Shown here piece after piece: positions 33,266 through 42,202 of a stretch of 64,000 nt of DNA (position 1 is the stretch's first letter; each line of letters starts with the position of its first letter). Both the position numbers and the translations under genes were made by a program. The notes under the pieces were generated by a model, which saw only the letters and a program-made list of their open reading frames with translations, did no database searches and had not been told where the DNA came from. This stretch comes from CBDEGU01 sp965238045. Lineage in GTDB: Bacteria > Acidobacteriota > Terriglobia > Bryobacterales > UBA6623. Where the stretch lies: positions 28,041 through 92,040 of the forward strand of contig CBDEGU010000006.1 in the NCBI GenBank assembly GCA_965238045.1, read 5' to 3'.

Positions 33266-35941
33266 ATGAAGATCCGAATACACCGAATGGTACTTGCTCT
33301 GTTTTCGTGGATGGTTCTGCTGGCTCCGCTCTCGCCGCCCGTGCCGGGCGCCCAGGCGATTCCCGCGCCCGATGAGTACGCGAGGTTCGTGATTGGTTCG
33401 GACGGCAATCTTCTGCGCTGGGAAAAGATCGTCTCCTACTTTGAGCTTGTATCCGCGCGCAGCGACCGCGTTCTGACCCGGGAACTCGGCAAGACGACCA
33501 ACGGCAACCCGTTCATCGTGGCCACGATTTCCTCCCCGGAAAACCTGGCGCGTCTCGATGAAATCCAGGCGAATCAGCGAAAGATCGCCGATCCTCGCGG
33601 TCTCTCGCGCGACGATGCCGGGCAGCTCGCCTGGGAGTCGCCCGCGGTCGTGCTGATGACCTGTAACATCCACTCGACAGAGATCGCATCCTCTCAGATG
33701 GCCTTAAAGGTCCTCCACCGCATGGCGACCGAGGATTCGCCGTGGGTTCGCAAGGTGCTCGACGAGGTCGTATTTCTGCTCGTGCCCTCTTCGAATCCCG
33801 ACGGCCAGATCATCATCACCGATTGGAACAACCGCGTGCGCGGCAGCAAGCATGTCTGGGCGCCGGCGCCATGGCTCTACCACCCCTACGCCGGACACGA
33901 CAATAATCGCGACGCGTTCTTGATGACCATGGTCGAATCCCGCTATATCAACCGGCTGCTCTACCAGGAGTGGTTTCCGCAGGTGTATCTAGACCAGCAT
34001 CAGCAGGGCAACCGCGGCATGCGCGTGTTCGTGCCGCCGTTTCGGAACCCGATGAATCCCAACGTCGACCCGGTCATATGGGCCGAGATCGGACGCATGG
34101 GCTTCGGTATGTTTTCCGCGCTGCACAAGGCGGGTTTTTCCGGCATTGCCTACGACAAGCACTACACTGGCTGGTGGCAGGGCGGGTTTCTGCGCGGCGC
34201 CTGGTTCCACAACATGATCGGTCTGCTGACCGAAGTGGCGAGCGCCAACCTGGCGAGCCCCGTGATGCAGCGCACGGCGAAGCTCGGCGAGCCGCCCAAG
34301 GGAGATCATACCCGGAAGGAGTGGCTCAAAAAGCGCGTGAAAAATCCCAACGCCCCCAGCCCGGAACCCGAGGATGTGACGGCCCGCTCGAGCTACCCGC
34401 GTCCCTGGCTCGGTGGCAAGTGGACGCTCAACGACATCATCGAGCATGAACTCGTCATCACCTATGCTCTGCTCGAGAGCGCGGCGAATAACCGCACGCG
34501 GCTCATTGAAAACCAGATTGATCTGGGGAACAAAGCCGTTGAGCAAGGCAAGAAGCGCAAGCCCTACGCCTACCTCTTCCCGCCCGAGCAGCATGATCCC
34601 GGCAGTGCGGCGCGGCTGCTGGAAGCACTCAACTTCGCCGGTATTGAGATTGACGAGGCCAGAGAAACGTTCACGGCCGACGGCGAGCAATATCCCGCCG
34701 GCACGCGCGTCATCTTGATGGCGCAGCCGTTTCGAAATTACGCCAAGGATCTGCTCGAACCTCAGCGTCATCCCGACCCGAAAGACCTGCCCGCCGGCGC
34801 GATGAACGATCAGCCCTATGACATGACCGCTTGGACGATGCCGCTGCAAATGGGCGTCCGCGCGGTCAAGGCGGACCGGCCCTTCGAGGCATCGTTGCGG
34901 TGTCTCGAGAAAATCGCCGCGCCCAGGGGCAAGCTCGTTCTGATAGGAAAACAGCAGAGCGCGTTTCTCGTTCGTCCCGAGCCCAACCAGATATCGGTGG
35001 CGACGAACCGGTTGTTGAGAATCGGCGCCCGCGTGCGCTGTTTGCGCAAGGAACTCGAGTGGGGCGGAGAAACGTATCCGCCGGGCACGTTGCTTGTCAG
35101 CGGTGTGAAGACGCAACGCATGAAAGCGATGGTAGAGGGGCTGGGGCTGCAAGCCGTTGCTCTGACGGAGCAGAGCGAGGCAGCGGCGATGAAACGGGCG
35201 ACGGTGGAACTGCGTGAACCCCGCGTCGCGCTCTACCAGCCGTGGACGGCCTCGATGGACGAAGGCTGGACCCGCTGGCTGCTCGAACAATACGACTTTC
35301 GGTTTACGCCGGTGCACGACGCCGACATCAGAGAAGGAGCGCTGACGGAGAAGTGGGATGCCGTCATCCTGCCCGGAGACCGCGACGAGAAAAGCATCTT
35401 GAAGGGCAGAGAAGGAAAGTCGATTCCGAGGGAGTATCGGGGAGGCATCGGAACCCAAGGCCGCGAGGCCCTCAAGGAGTTCGTCGCCTCGGGCGGGACC
35501 TTGATCACGACGGGTGATTCCACGCAATTCGCGTTGCGGTCGTTCGAGCTGCCGCTCAAGAACGCGCTCGACGGCGTGAAGCGAGCGAAGTTTTCCAGCC
35601 CGGGTTCGTTTCTTCGCATTCTCATCGATACCAGACACCCGCTCGCCTACGGCATGCGGGCCGAGGGTACCGCCGTTTTCAAGAATAACGCCGCGTTTGA
35701 AACCGTGCCGAGCTTTAGCTTTACGCGTCTGAAAGTCATCGCGCGCTATCCGGGCACTGACCCTCTGCAAAGCGGCTGGATCCGGGGTCACGAATATCTG
35801 CACGACCGGATCGCGGCCGCCGAAGTCGGTTACAAGAAGGGGCGCATCATTCTGATCGGCTTCCGTCCACAGTTCCGGGCGCAGTCGGATAACACCTTCA
35901 AACTTCTGTTCAACGCCATTCATTCCTCGGCGGTCCGATAA
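33266..35941 (+). CDS. M14 family zinc carboxypeptidase-like protein, secreted
   Basis: 891 residues. A signal peptide (MVLALFSWMVLLAPLSPPVPG) is followed by an M14 peptidase domain with HSTEI (zinc ligands His136, Glu139), the NNRD segment and YLDQHQQGNRG (third ligand His245). A long C-terminal region ends in domains that include AVILPGDRDEKSILKG and GGTLITTGDSTQFAL (class-I-glutamine-amidotransferase-like fold). Large two-domain M14 proteins of this type are common in Acidobacteriota and Bacteroidota. ATG 33266 is preferred to GTG 33260, but neither has a strong ribosome-binding site. Confidence 0.9.
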   Translation: MKIRIHRMVLALFSWMVLLAPLSPPVPGAQAIPAPDEYARFVIGSDGNLLRWEKIVSYFELVSARSDRVLTRELGKTTNGNPFIVATISSPENLARLDEIQANQRKIADPRGLSRDDAGQLAWESPAVVLMTCNIHSTEIASSQMALKVLHRMATEDSPWVRKVLDEVVFLLVPSSNPDGQIIITDWNNRVRGSKHVWAPAPWLYHPYAGHDNNRDAFLMTMVESRYINRLLYQEWFPQVYLDQHQQGNRGMRVFVPPFRNPMNPNVDPVIWAEIGRMGFGMFSALHKAGFSGIAYDKHYTGWWQGGFLRGAWFHNMIGLLTEVASANLASPVMQRTAKLGEPPKGDHTRKEWLKKRVKNPNAPSPEPEDVTARSSYPRPWLGGKWTLNDIIEHELVITYALLESAANNRTRLIENQIDLGNKAVEQGKKRKPYAYLFPPEQHDPGSAARLLEALNFAGIEIDEARETFTADGEQYPAGTRVILMAQPFRNYAKDLLEPQRHPDPKDLPAGAMNDQPYDMTAWTMPLQMGVRAVKADRPFEASLRCLEKIAAPRGKLVLIGKQQSAFLVRPEPNQISVATNRLLRIGARVRCLRKELEWGGETYPPGTLLVSGVKTQRMKAMVEGLGLQAVALTEQSEAAAMKRATVELREPRVALYQPWTASMDEGWTRWLLEQYDFRFTPVHDADIREGALTEKWDAVILPGDRDEKSILKGREGKSIPREYRGGIGTQGREALKEFVASGGTLITTGDSTQFALRSFELPLKNALDGVKRAKFSSPGSFLRILIDTRHPLAYGMRAEGTAVFKNNAAFETVPSFSFTRLKVIARYPGTDPLQSGWIRGHEYLHDRIAAAEVGYKKGRIILIGFRPQFRAQSDNTFKLLFNAIHSSAVR

Positions 35942-36000
35942 TCCGCCCCTCCCCTCCCGGGGGGGAGAAGGCCGCCGACTGGGCTCAAATCGGGCTGTTC

Positions 36001-36759
36001 TCAAACATTTCGCAGACGATAGTCGCGGGTCTCGATGCGGATCACTTTGCACATTTCGAAGAGTCGCGAACGGGCACGTGATCCGATGCGGTCCGCGATG
36101 GTGTCCTTGACGTGGTAGGCGCCCGAGGCCGGGTTCTTGTCCGCCTTGCGGTCGCCGAGCACCTCGTCGGGCAAATTCGTCGTCACGATGAGCGCTTTCT
36201 TGGCGTTATAGCGATGATTGATAATCGAGGTCACGGTGTCTTCGACCCACTCGCTGACGCGGTGCGAGCCCAAATCATCCAGGAGCAGAACTTCGGTATC
36301 GAGAGCGACGCGATAGGCTGCGCGGTCGCTCGTGCCGGCCGCGGCGTTATAGCCGGCGCGAATGCGGTCGAGCAGATTCTGGTAGTCGAAGAAAACGCAT
36401 TCGAAACCGCGCTCGATCAATTCTCGCAAGACCGCGGCCGCCAGATGTGTCTTCCCGGCACCGGGCGGACCTTGAAAGAAAAGTCCGTTCTTCCGCGCAA
36501 GGGGATATTCCCTGGCATAACCGCGCGCGGTGATCATGGCGTCGCTCAGGGTTCGGGCGGCGATCGGGTTGTCGCCGGGAAGCTTGAAGTTATCAAAACC
36601 AGCCGTCTGAAACCGGCTGGGGATGCCCGCCCTGGAGAAGAGCGATTCTTGCCGCTGCTCGCCGGCACAGCCGCAACGTTCGACGGCGGCGATGTCTCCC
36701 TTGGCGGCGTCCTTCCAGCCGGTTCCGCCACATTCGGGGCAATCGGCTTTAGCGGCCAT
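36001..36759 (-). CDS. DnaC/IstB-type ATP-binding protein (putative helicase loader)
   Basis: 252 residues. An N-terminal zinc-finger-like region (CPECGGTGW, RCGCAG: Cys7, 10, 28, 30) precedes an AAA+ domain with Walker A FFQGPPGAGKTHLA (96-103) and Walker B TEVLLLDDLGSHRVSEW. Sensor TTNLP and an Arg-finger region (ADRIGSRARSRLFE) follow. This is the chromosomal DnaC/DnaI-like form, not an IS21 IstB, because no transposase is adjacent. Probably helps load the replicative helicase. It lies 25 bp downstream of the biotin carrier gene on the same strand. Confidence 0.88.
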   Translation of the reverse strand: MAAKADCPECGGTGWKDAAKGDIAAVERCGCAGEQRQESLFSRAGIPSRFQTAGFDNFKLPGDNPIAARTLSDAMITARGYAREYPLARKNGLFFQGPPGAGKTHLAAAVLRELIERGFECVFFDYQNLLDRIRAGYNAAAGTSDRAAYRVALDTEVLLLDDLGSHRVSEWVEDTVTSIINHRYNAKKALIVTTNLPDEVLGDRKADKNPASGAYHVKDTIADRIGSRARSRLFEMCKVIRIETRDYRLRNV

Positions 36760-36784
36760 CGCTGCTCGCTGCTGGTTTCGTCAT

Positions 36785-37288
36785 CTAGTCCACCACGATC
36801 AAGGTTTGTCCCGTTGTCACGGAACTGCCCTCGGCGACTTCCACCGAGCGCACCCGGCCGGCTTTGGGCGAGGTCAGCTCGTTCTGCATCTTCATGGCCT
36901 CGACGACGATGAGTCCGTCGCCCTCTTGGACTTCAGCGCCTTCGGCGACGAGAAGACGAAGGACCTTCCCCGGCATCGGGGAACAAACTTTCTGCGTGCC
37001 GCCAGCGGCCAGTGACCCGGATTCGGGCGTCCAGCGCCTCGGGTCGCGGATTTCGATGTCATAGGTCCGGCCATGGACCGTCGCGACCCAACCGTTGGCA
37101 TCTTCATCCATTCTAACTTCGTGCGCCATGCCGTCAACAAGCAGGGAATAGACGCCGGGCGAAACTTCGACGATATCCACCCGGACACGGCGCTGGTCGA
37201 TGGAAAATTCACGCCAGCCCTCTTGGCTCTCGCCGGAGACAAGCTCCCAGCTCCGCGACTTTCCGTTGAGTAGAAGATCTAGTTTCAT
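36785..37288 (-). CDS. biotin carboxyl carrier domain protein
   Basis: 167 residues. A beta-rich N-terminal part of the kind found between carboxylase and carrier domains of acyl-CoA carboxylases (MKLDLLLNGKSRSWELV) is followed by a biotinyl domain with VEAMKMQNEL (biotinylated Lys133). It carries CO2 from the neighbouring biotin carboxylase to an acyl-CoA carboxyltransferase not found in this window. The gene lies 63 bp downstream of the carboxylase gene. Confidence 0.92.
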   Translation of the reverse strand: MKLDLLLNGKSRSWELVSGESQEGWREFSIDQRRVRVDIVEVSPGVYSLLVDGMAHEVRMDEDANGWVATVHGRTYDIEIRDPRRWTPESGSLAAGGTQKVCSPMPGKVLRLLVAEGAEVQEGDGLIVVEAMKMQNELTSPKAGRVRSVEVAEGSSVTTGQTLIVVD

Positions 37289-37351
37289 GCTCGGATGGCG
37301 CTGCCGACTTTGGCCGGCCGCGGCTTGACGGCGGCCTGCCCGGTGAGACGC

Positions 37352-38848
37352 CTAGCGCAAAAGGGAATGGCGGCCTTCCTGTTTCCACAAGCTTACGCTC
37401 GCCCCGGTTTCGGCGGGGCTGCGGCTGGACTTTCGCATGTGATGCAATCCCGCGGCTAGGATAACGGCTTGCTCGGCGGCTTCATCGGGCGGGCTAGCCG
37501 GGTTCATCCAGCCGCGCTCGAGAAAGCCCGTATCCACTCGCCCGGCCTGAAACTCAGCCGTGCCGGCTAGTTCGCGAAATAGGGGCAGAGTCGTGCGAAT
37601 GCCGCCCACATGATATTCATCGAGCGCCACCCTCATGCGAGCAATCGCCTCGGGCCGGTCGGCGCCCCATACAATCAACTTGGCGATTAGCGGGTCGTAC
37701 TCCATCGGAACTTCCCATCCCTCATAGGCCCCCGAGTCCACTCGCACGCCCGGACCGGATGGCTCCCGCAGAGCCGTAATTTTTCCCGGCGAAGGGACAA
37801 AATTGTTAGCGGGGTCTTCGGCGTAGATACGGCATTCGATCGCATGGCCGCGCACCTGGACCTGGTCTTGGGCGCGACCGAGAGTCTCGCCCGCCGCGAC
37901 CCGAATCTGCTCCCGGACAAGATCGATCCCAGTAACCATTTCCGTCACCGAGTGCTCGACTTGCAGACGCGTATTTACTTCCAAGAAGTAGAAGCCGCCC
38001 GCGTCGCCGGCCAAGAATTCCACCGTCCCCGCATTCGTGTATCCCGCCGAACGGGCCGCCCGCACGCCGGCGGCGGCGATTTTCTCGCGCAATCCCGGCA
38101 ACTGGTCCCCCAGCGGCGCAGGAGCCTCTTCGAGAATCTTCTGATGTCGCCGCTGCAGGGAACACTCTCGTTCCCCAAGATGGATGACGTTGCCATGCTC
38201 GTCGGCCAGCACCTGCAGTTCGATGTGCCGGGGAGCCACGAGAGCTTTTTCCAAGAAAATAGAGGGGTCGCCGAACGCCCGCCGCGCCTCATCGGTCGCT
38301 TGCTCGAACGCGGACGCCAACTCATCACGAGAGCCTACCAGCCGCATTCCCTTGCCGCCCCCGCCGCCCGCTGCCTTCAGCATGAGGGGAAATCCGATCT
38401 CGCCCGAGACCTCTAGAGCTTCCTCGGCGGTTCGAACCGCGCCTGGGGTGCCGGGCAGAACCGGGACTCCAGCCTCCGTCATGCACCGCCGAGCCGCGGT
38501 TTTCGAGCCCAACAGAGCCATCGCCTCGGCCGAGGGCCCGATGAAGGTGATTTCAGCCCGCGAACAGGCTTCGGCGAAGGCGGGATTTTCGCTCAGAAAA
38601 CCGTAACCTGGGTGGATCGCATCGGCGCCGGTGGTTCGCGCGGCGTCGAGGATCCGCTCGATGTCGAGATAGCTTTCCGCGGCTGGAGCGGCCCCAATAT
38701 GCACCGCCTCAGCGGCCAAACGAACGTGCAGCGAGGCGCGGTCCACATCGGAATAGACCGCCACGGCCGCGATGCGCATCGCTTGACAGGTGCGAAGAAT
38801 ACGTACGGCGATTTCCCCGCGATTGGCGATGAGGATCTTTCGAAACAT
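37352..38848 (-). CDS. accC: acetyl/propionyl-CoA carboxylase biotin carboxylase subunit
   Basis: 498 residues. It opens MFRKILIANRGEIAVRILRT, has the ATP-grasp loop KAAGGGGGKGMRLV (about 158-171), HPGYGFLSENPAFAEAC, and catalytic segments HIELQVLADEHGNVIHLGER and FLEVNTRLQVEHSVTE. It carboxylates biotin on the carrier protein encoded next. The C-terminal 50 residues are non-conserved. The carrier in this operon has the linker type of acyl-CoA carboxylase alpha chains, so the pair could serve propionyl-CoA or another acyl-CoA rather than fatty-acid synthesis. Confidence 0.95.
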   Translation of the reverse strand: MFRKILIANRGEIAVRILRTCQAMRIAAVAVYSDVDRASLHVRLAAEAVHIGAAPAAESYLDIERILDAARTTGADAIHPGYGFLSENPAFAEACSRAEITFIGPSAEAMALLGSKTAARRCMTEAGVPVLPGTPGAVRTAEEALEVSGEIGFPLMLKAAGGGGGKGMRLVGSRDELASAFEQATDEARRAFGDPSIFLEKALVAPRHIELQVLADEHGNVIHLGERECSLQRRHQKILEEAPAPLGDQLPGLREKIAAAGVRAARSAGYTNAGTVEFLAGDAGGFYFLEVNTRLQVEHSVTEMVTGIDLVREQIRVAAGETLGRAQDQVQVRGHAIECRIYAEDPANNFVPSPGKITALREPSGPGVRVDSGAYEGWEVPMEYDPLIAKLIVWGADRPEAIARMRVALDEYHVGGIRTTLPLFRELAGTAEFQAGRVDTGFLERGWMNPASPPDEAAEQAVILAAGLHHMRKSSRSPAETGASVSLWKQEGRHSLLR

Positions 38849-39128
38849 AGCGATTGCCGCAAACAGGTCCGTGCACCCGTTCGCGTGGCCTGAGTTTGTC
38901 TGGTTCGACCGTGTAACGGACGATTGTAGCAGCGTTGGGTCAAGCCGATGACGGGAATTCTGGCCCGGGGCTGAGAGGATATTTCCCTTGCGGGGCCAGC
39001 CGGGGCTCCATCCATCGCCAGGTCCCCCTCCAAATGCTTATGGACGGGTCCTGGCCGCGAATACTTGCGGTAAATCCAACGCAATGATCCGTTACACTGA
39101 GAAGAATTTCGGCCTGGGATCAAATATA

Positions 39129-40052
39129 ATGTTCGACGGCGCCTTCAGCTTGGAACTGACCGGTCTGCTGCGCGCCGCGGCCGAGATTCTGATACTGAGC
39201 TACTTGCTCTATCAGGTCATTCTTGTGGTCCGCGGCACCAGGGCGGCGCCGGTTGTGATGGGTGTCTTGCTGGTGGTGGCGATGTATCGTCTGGCCGCTG
39301 TTCTGGGCTTGACGACCCTGCACTGGCTTATCGGCACGACGCTGCCCTATGCGATCATCGCCACCATCGTCATCTTTCAGCCTGAAATTCGGAGGGCGTT
39401 GCGCCAAATGGCACTGAATTTCCTGCCCAAAGGCCGGCCCGCGCACGTTGTGCGCCATGAGTACGAGGATGTCATCTTCGCCGTCGCTCAACTCGCCGAA
39501 GAAAAGATCGGAGCGCTGATCGTTTTCGAGCGGGAGACGGGTCTGCGAACGTTCATTCAGAGCGGCGTCGCACTGGAAGCCAGACTGACGTCGGATTTGC
39601 TGGTCAGTATTTTCCAGCGGCGTTCTCCGCTGCATGACGGGGCGGTGATTATTCAGCGAGGCAAGATCGCCGCGGCGGCCTGCTTCTTGCCCCTGACCAC
39701 GAATCCGGAACTGGTTCGATCGCTGGGAACGCGCCACCGCGCCGCGATCGGAGCTTCCGAGGAAAGCGATTGCTTGGCGATCGTGGTTTCGGAAACGACG
39801 GGCGGCATTTCGATCGCCTCGGGAGGCAATATTGATATCAACCTTACGGTGGATCGTCTGCGGTTGCGAATGATCCAGCATCTGGGGCCGGTAGTTTCTC
39901 CTCCGCGCGGGCTGTCGCAGTCTGGAACGGGGCCCGGAGCAGGCTCCGCAGCGGAGTTTGGTGCGGGGCCGGGAGCAGGCACATCCGCCGGGCGCCCGCG
40001 AGCGGCAGCCGCGGCTCCTTCAGAATCGGGCGCTCCCGGCGCAGCGCGCTGA
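39129..40052 (+). CDS. cdaA: diadenylate cyclase CdaA (c-di-AMP synthase)
   Basis: 307 residues. Three N-terminal membrane helices (EILILSYLLYQVILVV, APVVMGVLLVVAMYRLAAVL, LPYAIIATIVIF) precede a DAC domain with SPLHDGAVII (DGA 170-172) and TRHRAAIGASEESD (RHR 202-204). It makes c-di-AMP from two ATP. The start at 39129 is chosen because CdaA proteins begin just before the first helix and a GGGAT lies nine bases upstream; an ATG at 39084 would add 15 unusual residues. The C-terminal 40 residues are a Gly/Ala/Pro-rich tail (GTGPGAGSAAEFGAGPG). First gene of cdaA-cdaR-glmM. Confidence 0.94.
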   Translation: MFDGAFSLELTGLLRAAAEILILSYLLYQVILVVRGTRAAPVVMGVLLVVAMYRLAAVLGLTTLHWLIGTTLPYAIIATIVIFQPEIRRALRQMALNFLPKGRPAHVVRHEYEDVIFAVAQLAEEKIGALIVFERETGLRTFIQSGVALEARLTSDLLVSIFQRRSPLHDGAVIIQRGKIAAAACFLPLTTNPELVRSLGTRHRAAIGASEESDCLAIVVSETTGGISIASGGNIDINLTVDRLRLRMIQHLGPVVSPPRGLSQSGTGPGAGSAAEFGAGPGAGTSAGRPRAAAAAPSESGAPGAAR

Positions 40053-40071
40053 GGCGCCAAGGTCCAAGCCG

Positions 40072-40731
40072 ATGCGACGCATTCGTCAGGCACTATCGAG
40101 ACATTGGGGCTATAAGCTCCTGGCGCTAGGAGGGGCGTTCGCCCTGTGGACCTACGTCTCGGCGCGACCCGAGACGGAAATGGCGGTGCAGGCGTCGATT
40201 CGATACATTCATCTCCCGGCGGGCCTGGAGATGGATCCGGGCCAGGCCGATCGACTTACTGTGGTCGTTCGGGGCGCCAGACTGCTGCTTCAGGAAATCG
40301 ACCGGCGCCGGGTAACGGCCGAAGTCGACCTCTCAGGCGCGCGAGCCGGTCAAGAGCGAACCTTTACCGTCACCGGCGCAAGTTTGGGATTGCCTCCGGG
40401 GGTGGCTCTGGTGAGGGCCGTGCCGGCGCAGCTTCGATTCACACTGGATCGGCGAGAGCGGCGCGAGATCCCCGTTGAGGCGGCGTTCGGCGGCGAGATT
40501 GCGGAGGGATATTTGCTCGAGTCGTATACGGTCGTCCCGCCCCGGCTGATGGTTCTGGGCGCGGCGAAGCGGCTGGCGGCGCTTTCCCATGTCACCACCG
40601 ACCGCATTGACCTGAGCCAGCTGAAGGGCGCTGTTGGTGTCAAGACCACGGCGTATCTCGCGGATCCCTATCTTCGTTTTGCAACGGATGCCGCGGTACG
40701 GGTCGACGTGCGTGTGAGCAAGACGCAGTAG
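40072..40731 (+). CDS. cdaR: YbbR-domain protein (CdaR-like regulator of CdaA)
   Basis: 219 residues. One N-terminal membrane segment (YKLLALGGAFALWTYVSA) is followed by two YbbR-type beta repeats (SIRYIHLPAGLEMDPGQADR, then IPVEAAFGGEIAEGYLLES with VVPPRLMVLGA). In firmicutes CdaR binds and modulates CdaA at the membrane. Its position directly between cdaA and glmM supports the same role here. It has fewer YbbR repeats than Bacillus CdaR. The ATG at 40072 follows cdaA by 19 bp. Confidence 0.88.
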   Translation: MRRIRQALSRHWGYKLLALGGAFALWTYVSARPETEMAVQASIRYIHLPAGLEMDPGQADRLTVVVRGARLLLQEIDRRRVTAEVDLSGARAGQERTFTVTGASLGLPPGVALVRAVPAQLRFTLDRRERREIPVEAAFGGEIAEGYLLESYTVVPPRLMVLGAAKRLAALSHVTTDRIDLSQLKGAVGVKTTAYLADPYLRFATDAAVRVDVRVSKTQ

Positions 40732-40798
40732 ATTCGCGCCCGAGATTCGGGCCCGAGATGGGCACGCGCGGGTAGCGGGCTGATTGGACATTACGAGA

Positions 40799-42142
40799 AT
40801 GGCAAAGCAACTCTTTGGCACGGACGGCATTCGCGGCGTAGCCGGTGAGTTTCCGCTGGATCCTCCGGCGGTCTACGCGACCGGTTTGGCGCTCGCTGCT
40901 CATCTTCGGACCGGGGATGCCGCACCGGAGGTTCTGATCGGCATGGATACGCGCGCCTCGGGACCGGATCTGGTCCGGCTGCTAGCCGCTGGTCTGAAAG
41001 CGGGGGGCACCGGCGTTCGTTTCGGCGGAGTGATTCCCACCCCCGCGGTGGCATTCTTGACTCGGGCCCGAAGTCTCGCCGGCGGCATCGTGGTTTCGGC
41101 TTCGCACAATCGGTTCAGCGACAATGGCATCAAGATCTTCTCCGGTCGCGGCAGCAAGCTTCCCGACGCCGAGGAGCAGGAACTCGAAAGAGCGATTTTC
41201 TCGCGTCTCGAAAGCGGCATCCAGCCGGCGCGCGTCGCCCTGGAACCCGATGCCGCCCTGGCCGGGGAGTATCTCGACTATCTGCGCGGCATTGTTCCGG
41301 CGAAGCCCGCCTACAAGCGCCTTCGCGTAGTCGCCGATTGCGCCCATGGGGCCGCGTGGGAGCTCGCGCCCGCCATGCTCGACCAGCTTGGCGTGCGAGC
41401 CGAGATCATGGCAAATCATCCCGATGGCCGGAACATCAACCACGACTGCGGATCGCTGCACATGGACGCATTGAGCCAGGCGGTGAGAGAGACGGGCGCC
41501 GATCTCGGCGTTGCCTTCGATGGCGACGCGGACCGCGCGCTGTTTGTCGCCGACGATGGTTCGATCATCGACGGCGATGTCATCTTGCTGCTGGCGGCGA
41601 AGTATCTCGCGGCGCGCCACCGTCTCGCGAACCATCTGGTCGTGACGACCGTGATGGCCAACATGGGGCTTGAGAAGTCACTGCGGGCCGCGGGCATTGC
41701 CATGGCGCGAACACAGGTTGGAGACAAGTATGTGCTCGAGGAGATGACCCGCCGGGGCGCCGCTCTTGGCGGCGAACCGTCCGGGCATATTATCTTTCGA
41801 GATCACGCATCGACGGGCGATGGCTTGCTGACCGCGGCGATGATGATCGAAATGCTGGCCGCTTCGGGCAAACCGCTCAGTGCCTTGCATCGCCAGTTCG
41901 GCGTCTTTCCGCAAGTATTGCGAAACATTCGGGTCAAGCGAACCCCCCCGCTAGACCAGATCGCCGGCATACGCGAGGCGATCGCCCGCAGCGAGCGTGA
42001 ACTCGCCGAGGCGGGCCGTATTCTGGTTCGCTACTCAGGCACCGAACCGCTGGTGCGAGTGATGGTCGAGGCCGAAACCGCCGCGCTGGTCAATTGGCAC
42101 GCCGACCGGCTGGTCAGTGTGGTCGAGCAAGAGTTGGGCTGA
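40799..42142 (+). CDS. glmM: phosphoglucosamine mutase
   Basis: 447 residues. It interconverts glucosamine-6-phosphate and glucosamine-1-phosphate for UDP-GlcNAc and peptidoglycan synthesis. It opens MAKQLFGTDGIRGVAGEF. The phosphoserine loop is GIVVSASHNRFSDNGIKIF (Ser102), the metal loop DGDADRAL, the sugar loop GGEPSGHIIF, and the phosphate-binding RYSGTEPLVRVM. ATG 40799 matches the family N-terminus; a TTG 15 bases earlier is less likely. GlmM is an inhibitory partner of CdaA in other bacteria, and the cdaA-cdaR-glmM order is kept here. Confidence 0.97.
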   Translation: MAKQLFGTDGIRGVAGEFPLDPPAVYATGLALAAHLRTGDAAPEVLIGMDTRASGPDLVRLLAAGLKAGGTGVRFGGVIPTPAVAFLTRARSLAGGIVVSASHNRFSDNGIKIFSGRGSKLPDAEEQELERAIFSRLESGIQPARVALEPDAALAGEYLDYLRGIVPAKPAYKRLRVVADCAHGAAWELAPAMLDQLGVRAEIMANHPDGRNINHDCGSLHMDALSQAVRETGADLGVAFDGDADRALFVADDGSIIDGDVILLLAAKYLAARHRLANHLVVTTVMANMGLEKSLRAAGIAMARTQVGDKYVLEEMTRRGAALGGEPSGHIIFRDHASTGDGLLTAAMMIEMLAASGKPLSALHRQFGVFPQVLRNIRVKRTPPLDQIAGIREAIARSERELAEAGRILVRYSGTEPLVRVMVEAETAALVNWHADRLVSVVEQELG

Positions 42143-42202
42143 TCGGCCAGCGTTCCCCGGGTGATATTTTCCCTATGGGAAGGTTGGTCCGCCGACGCTT
42201 CG

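Noticed and set aside
36001..36759. IS21 IstB
   Set aside because: The ATPase carries an N-terminal zinc finger and has no IstA transposase or IS ends nearby; a chromosomal DnaC-like protein fits better.
39122..39130. TATAAT at the cdaA start as a -10 promoter element
   Set aside because: It overlaps the ATG, so transcription would begin inside the coding region; most likely chance.
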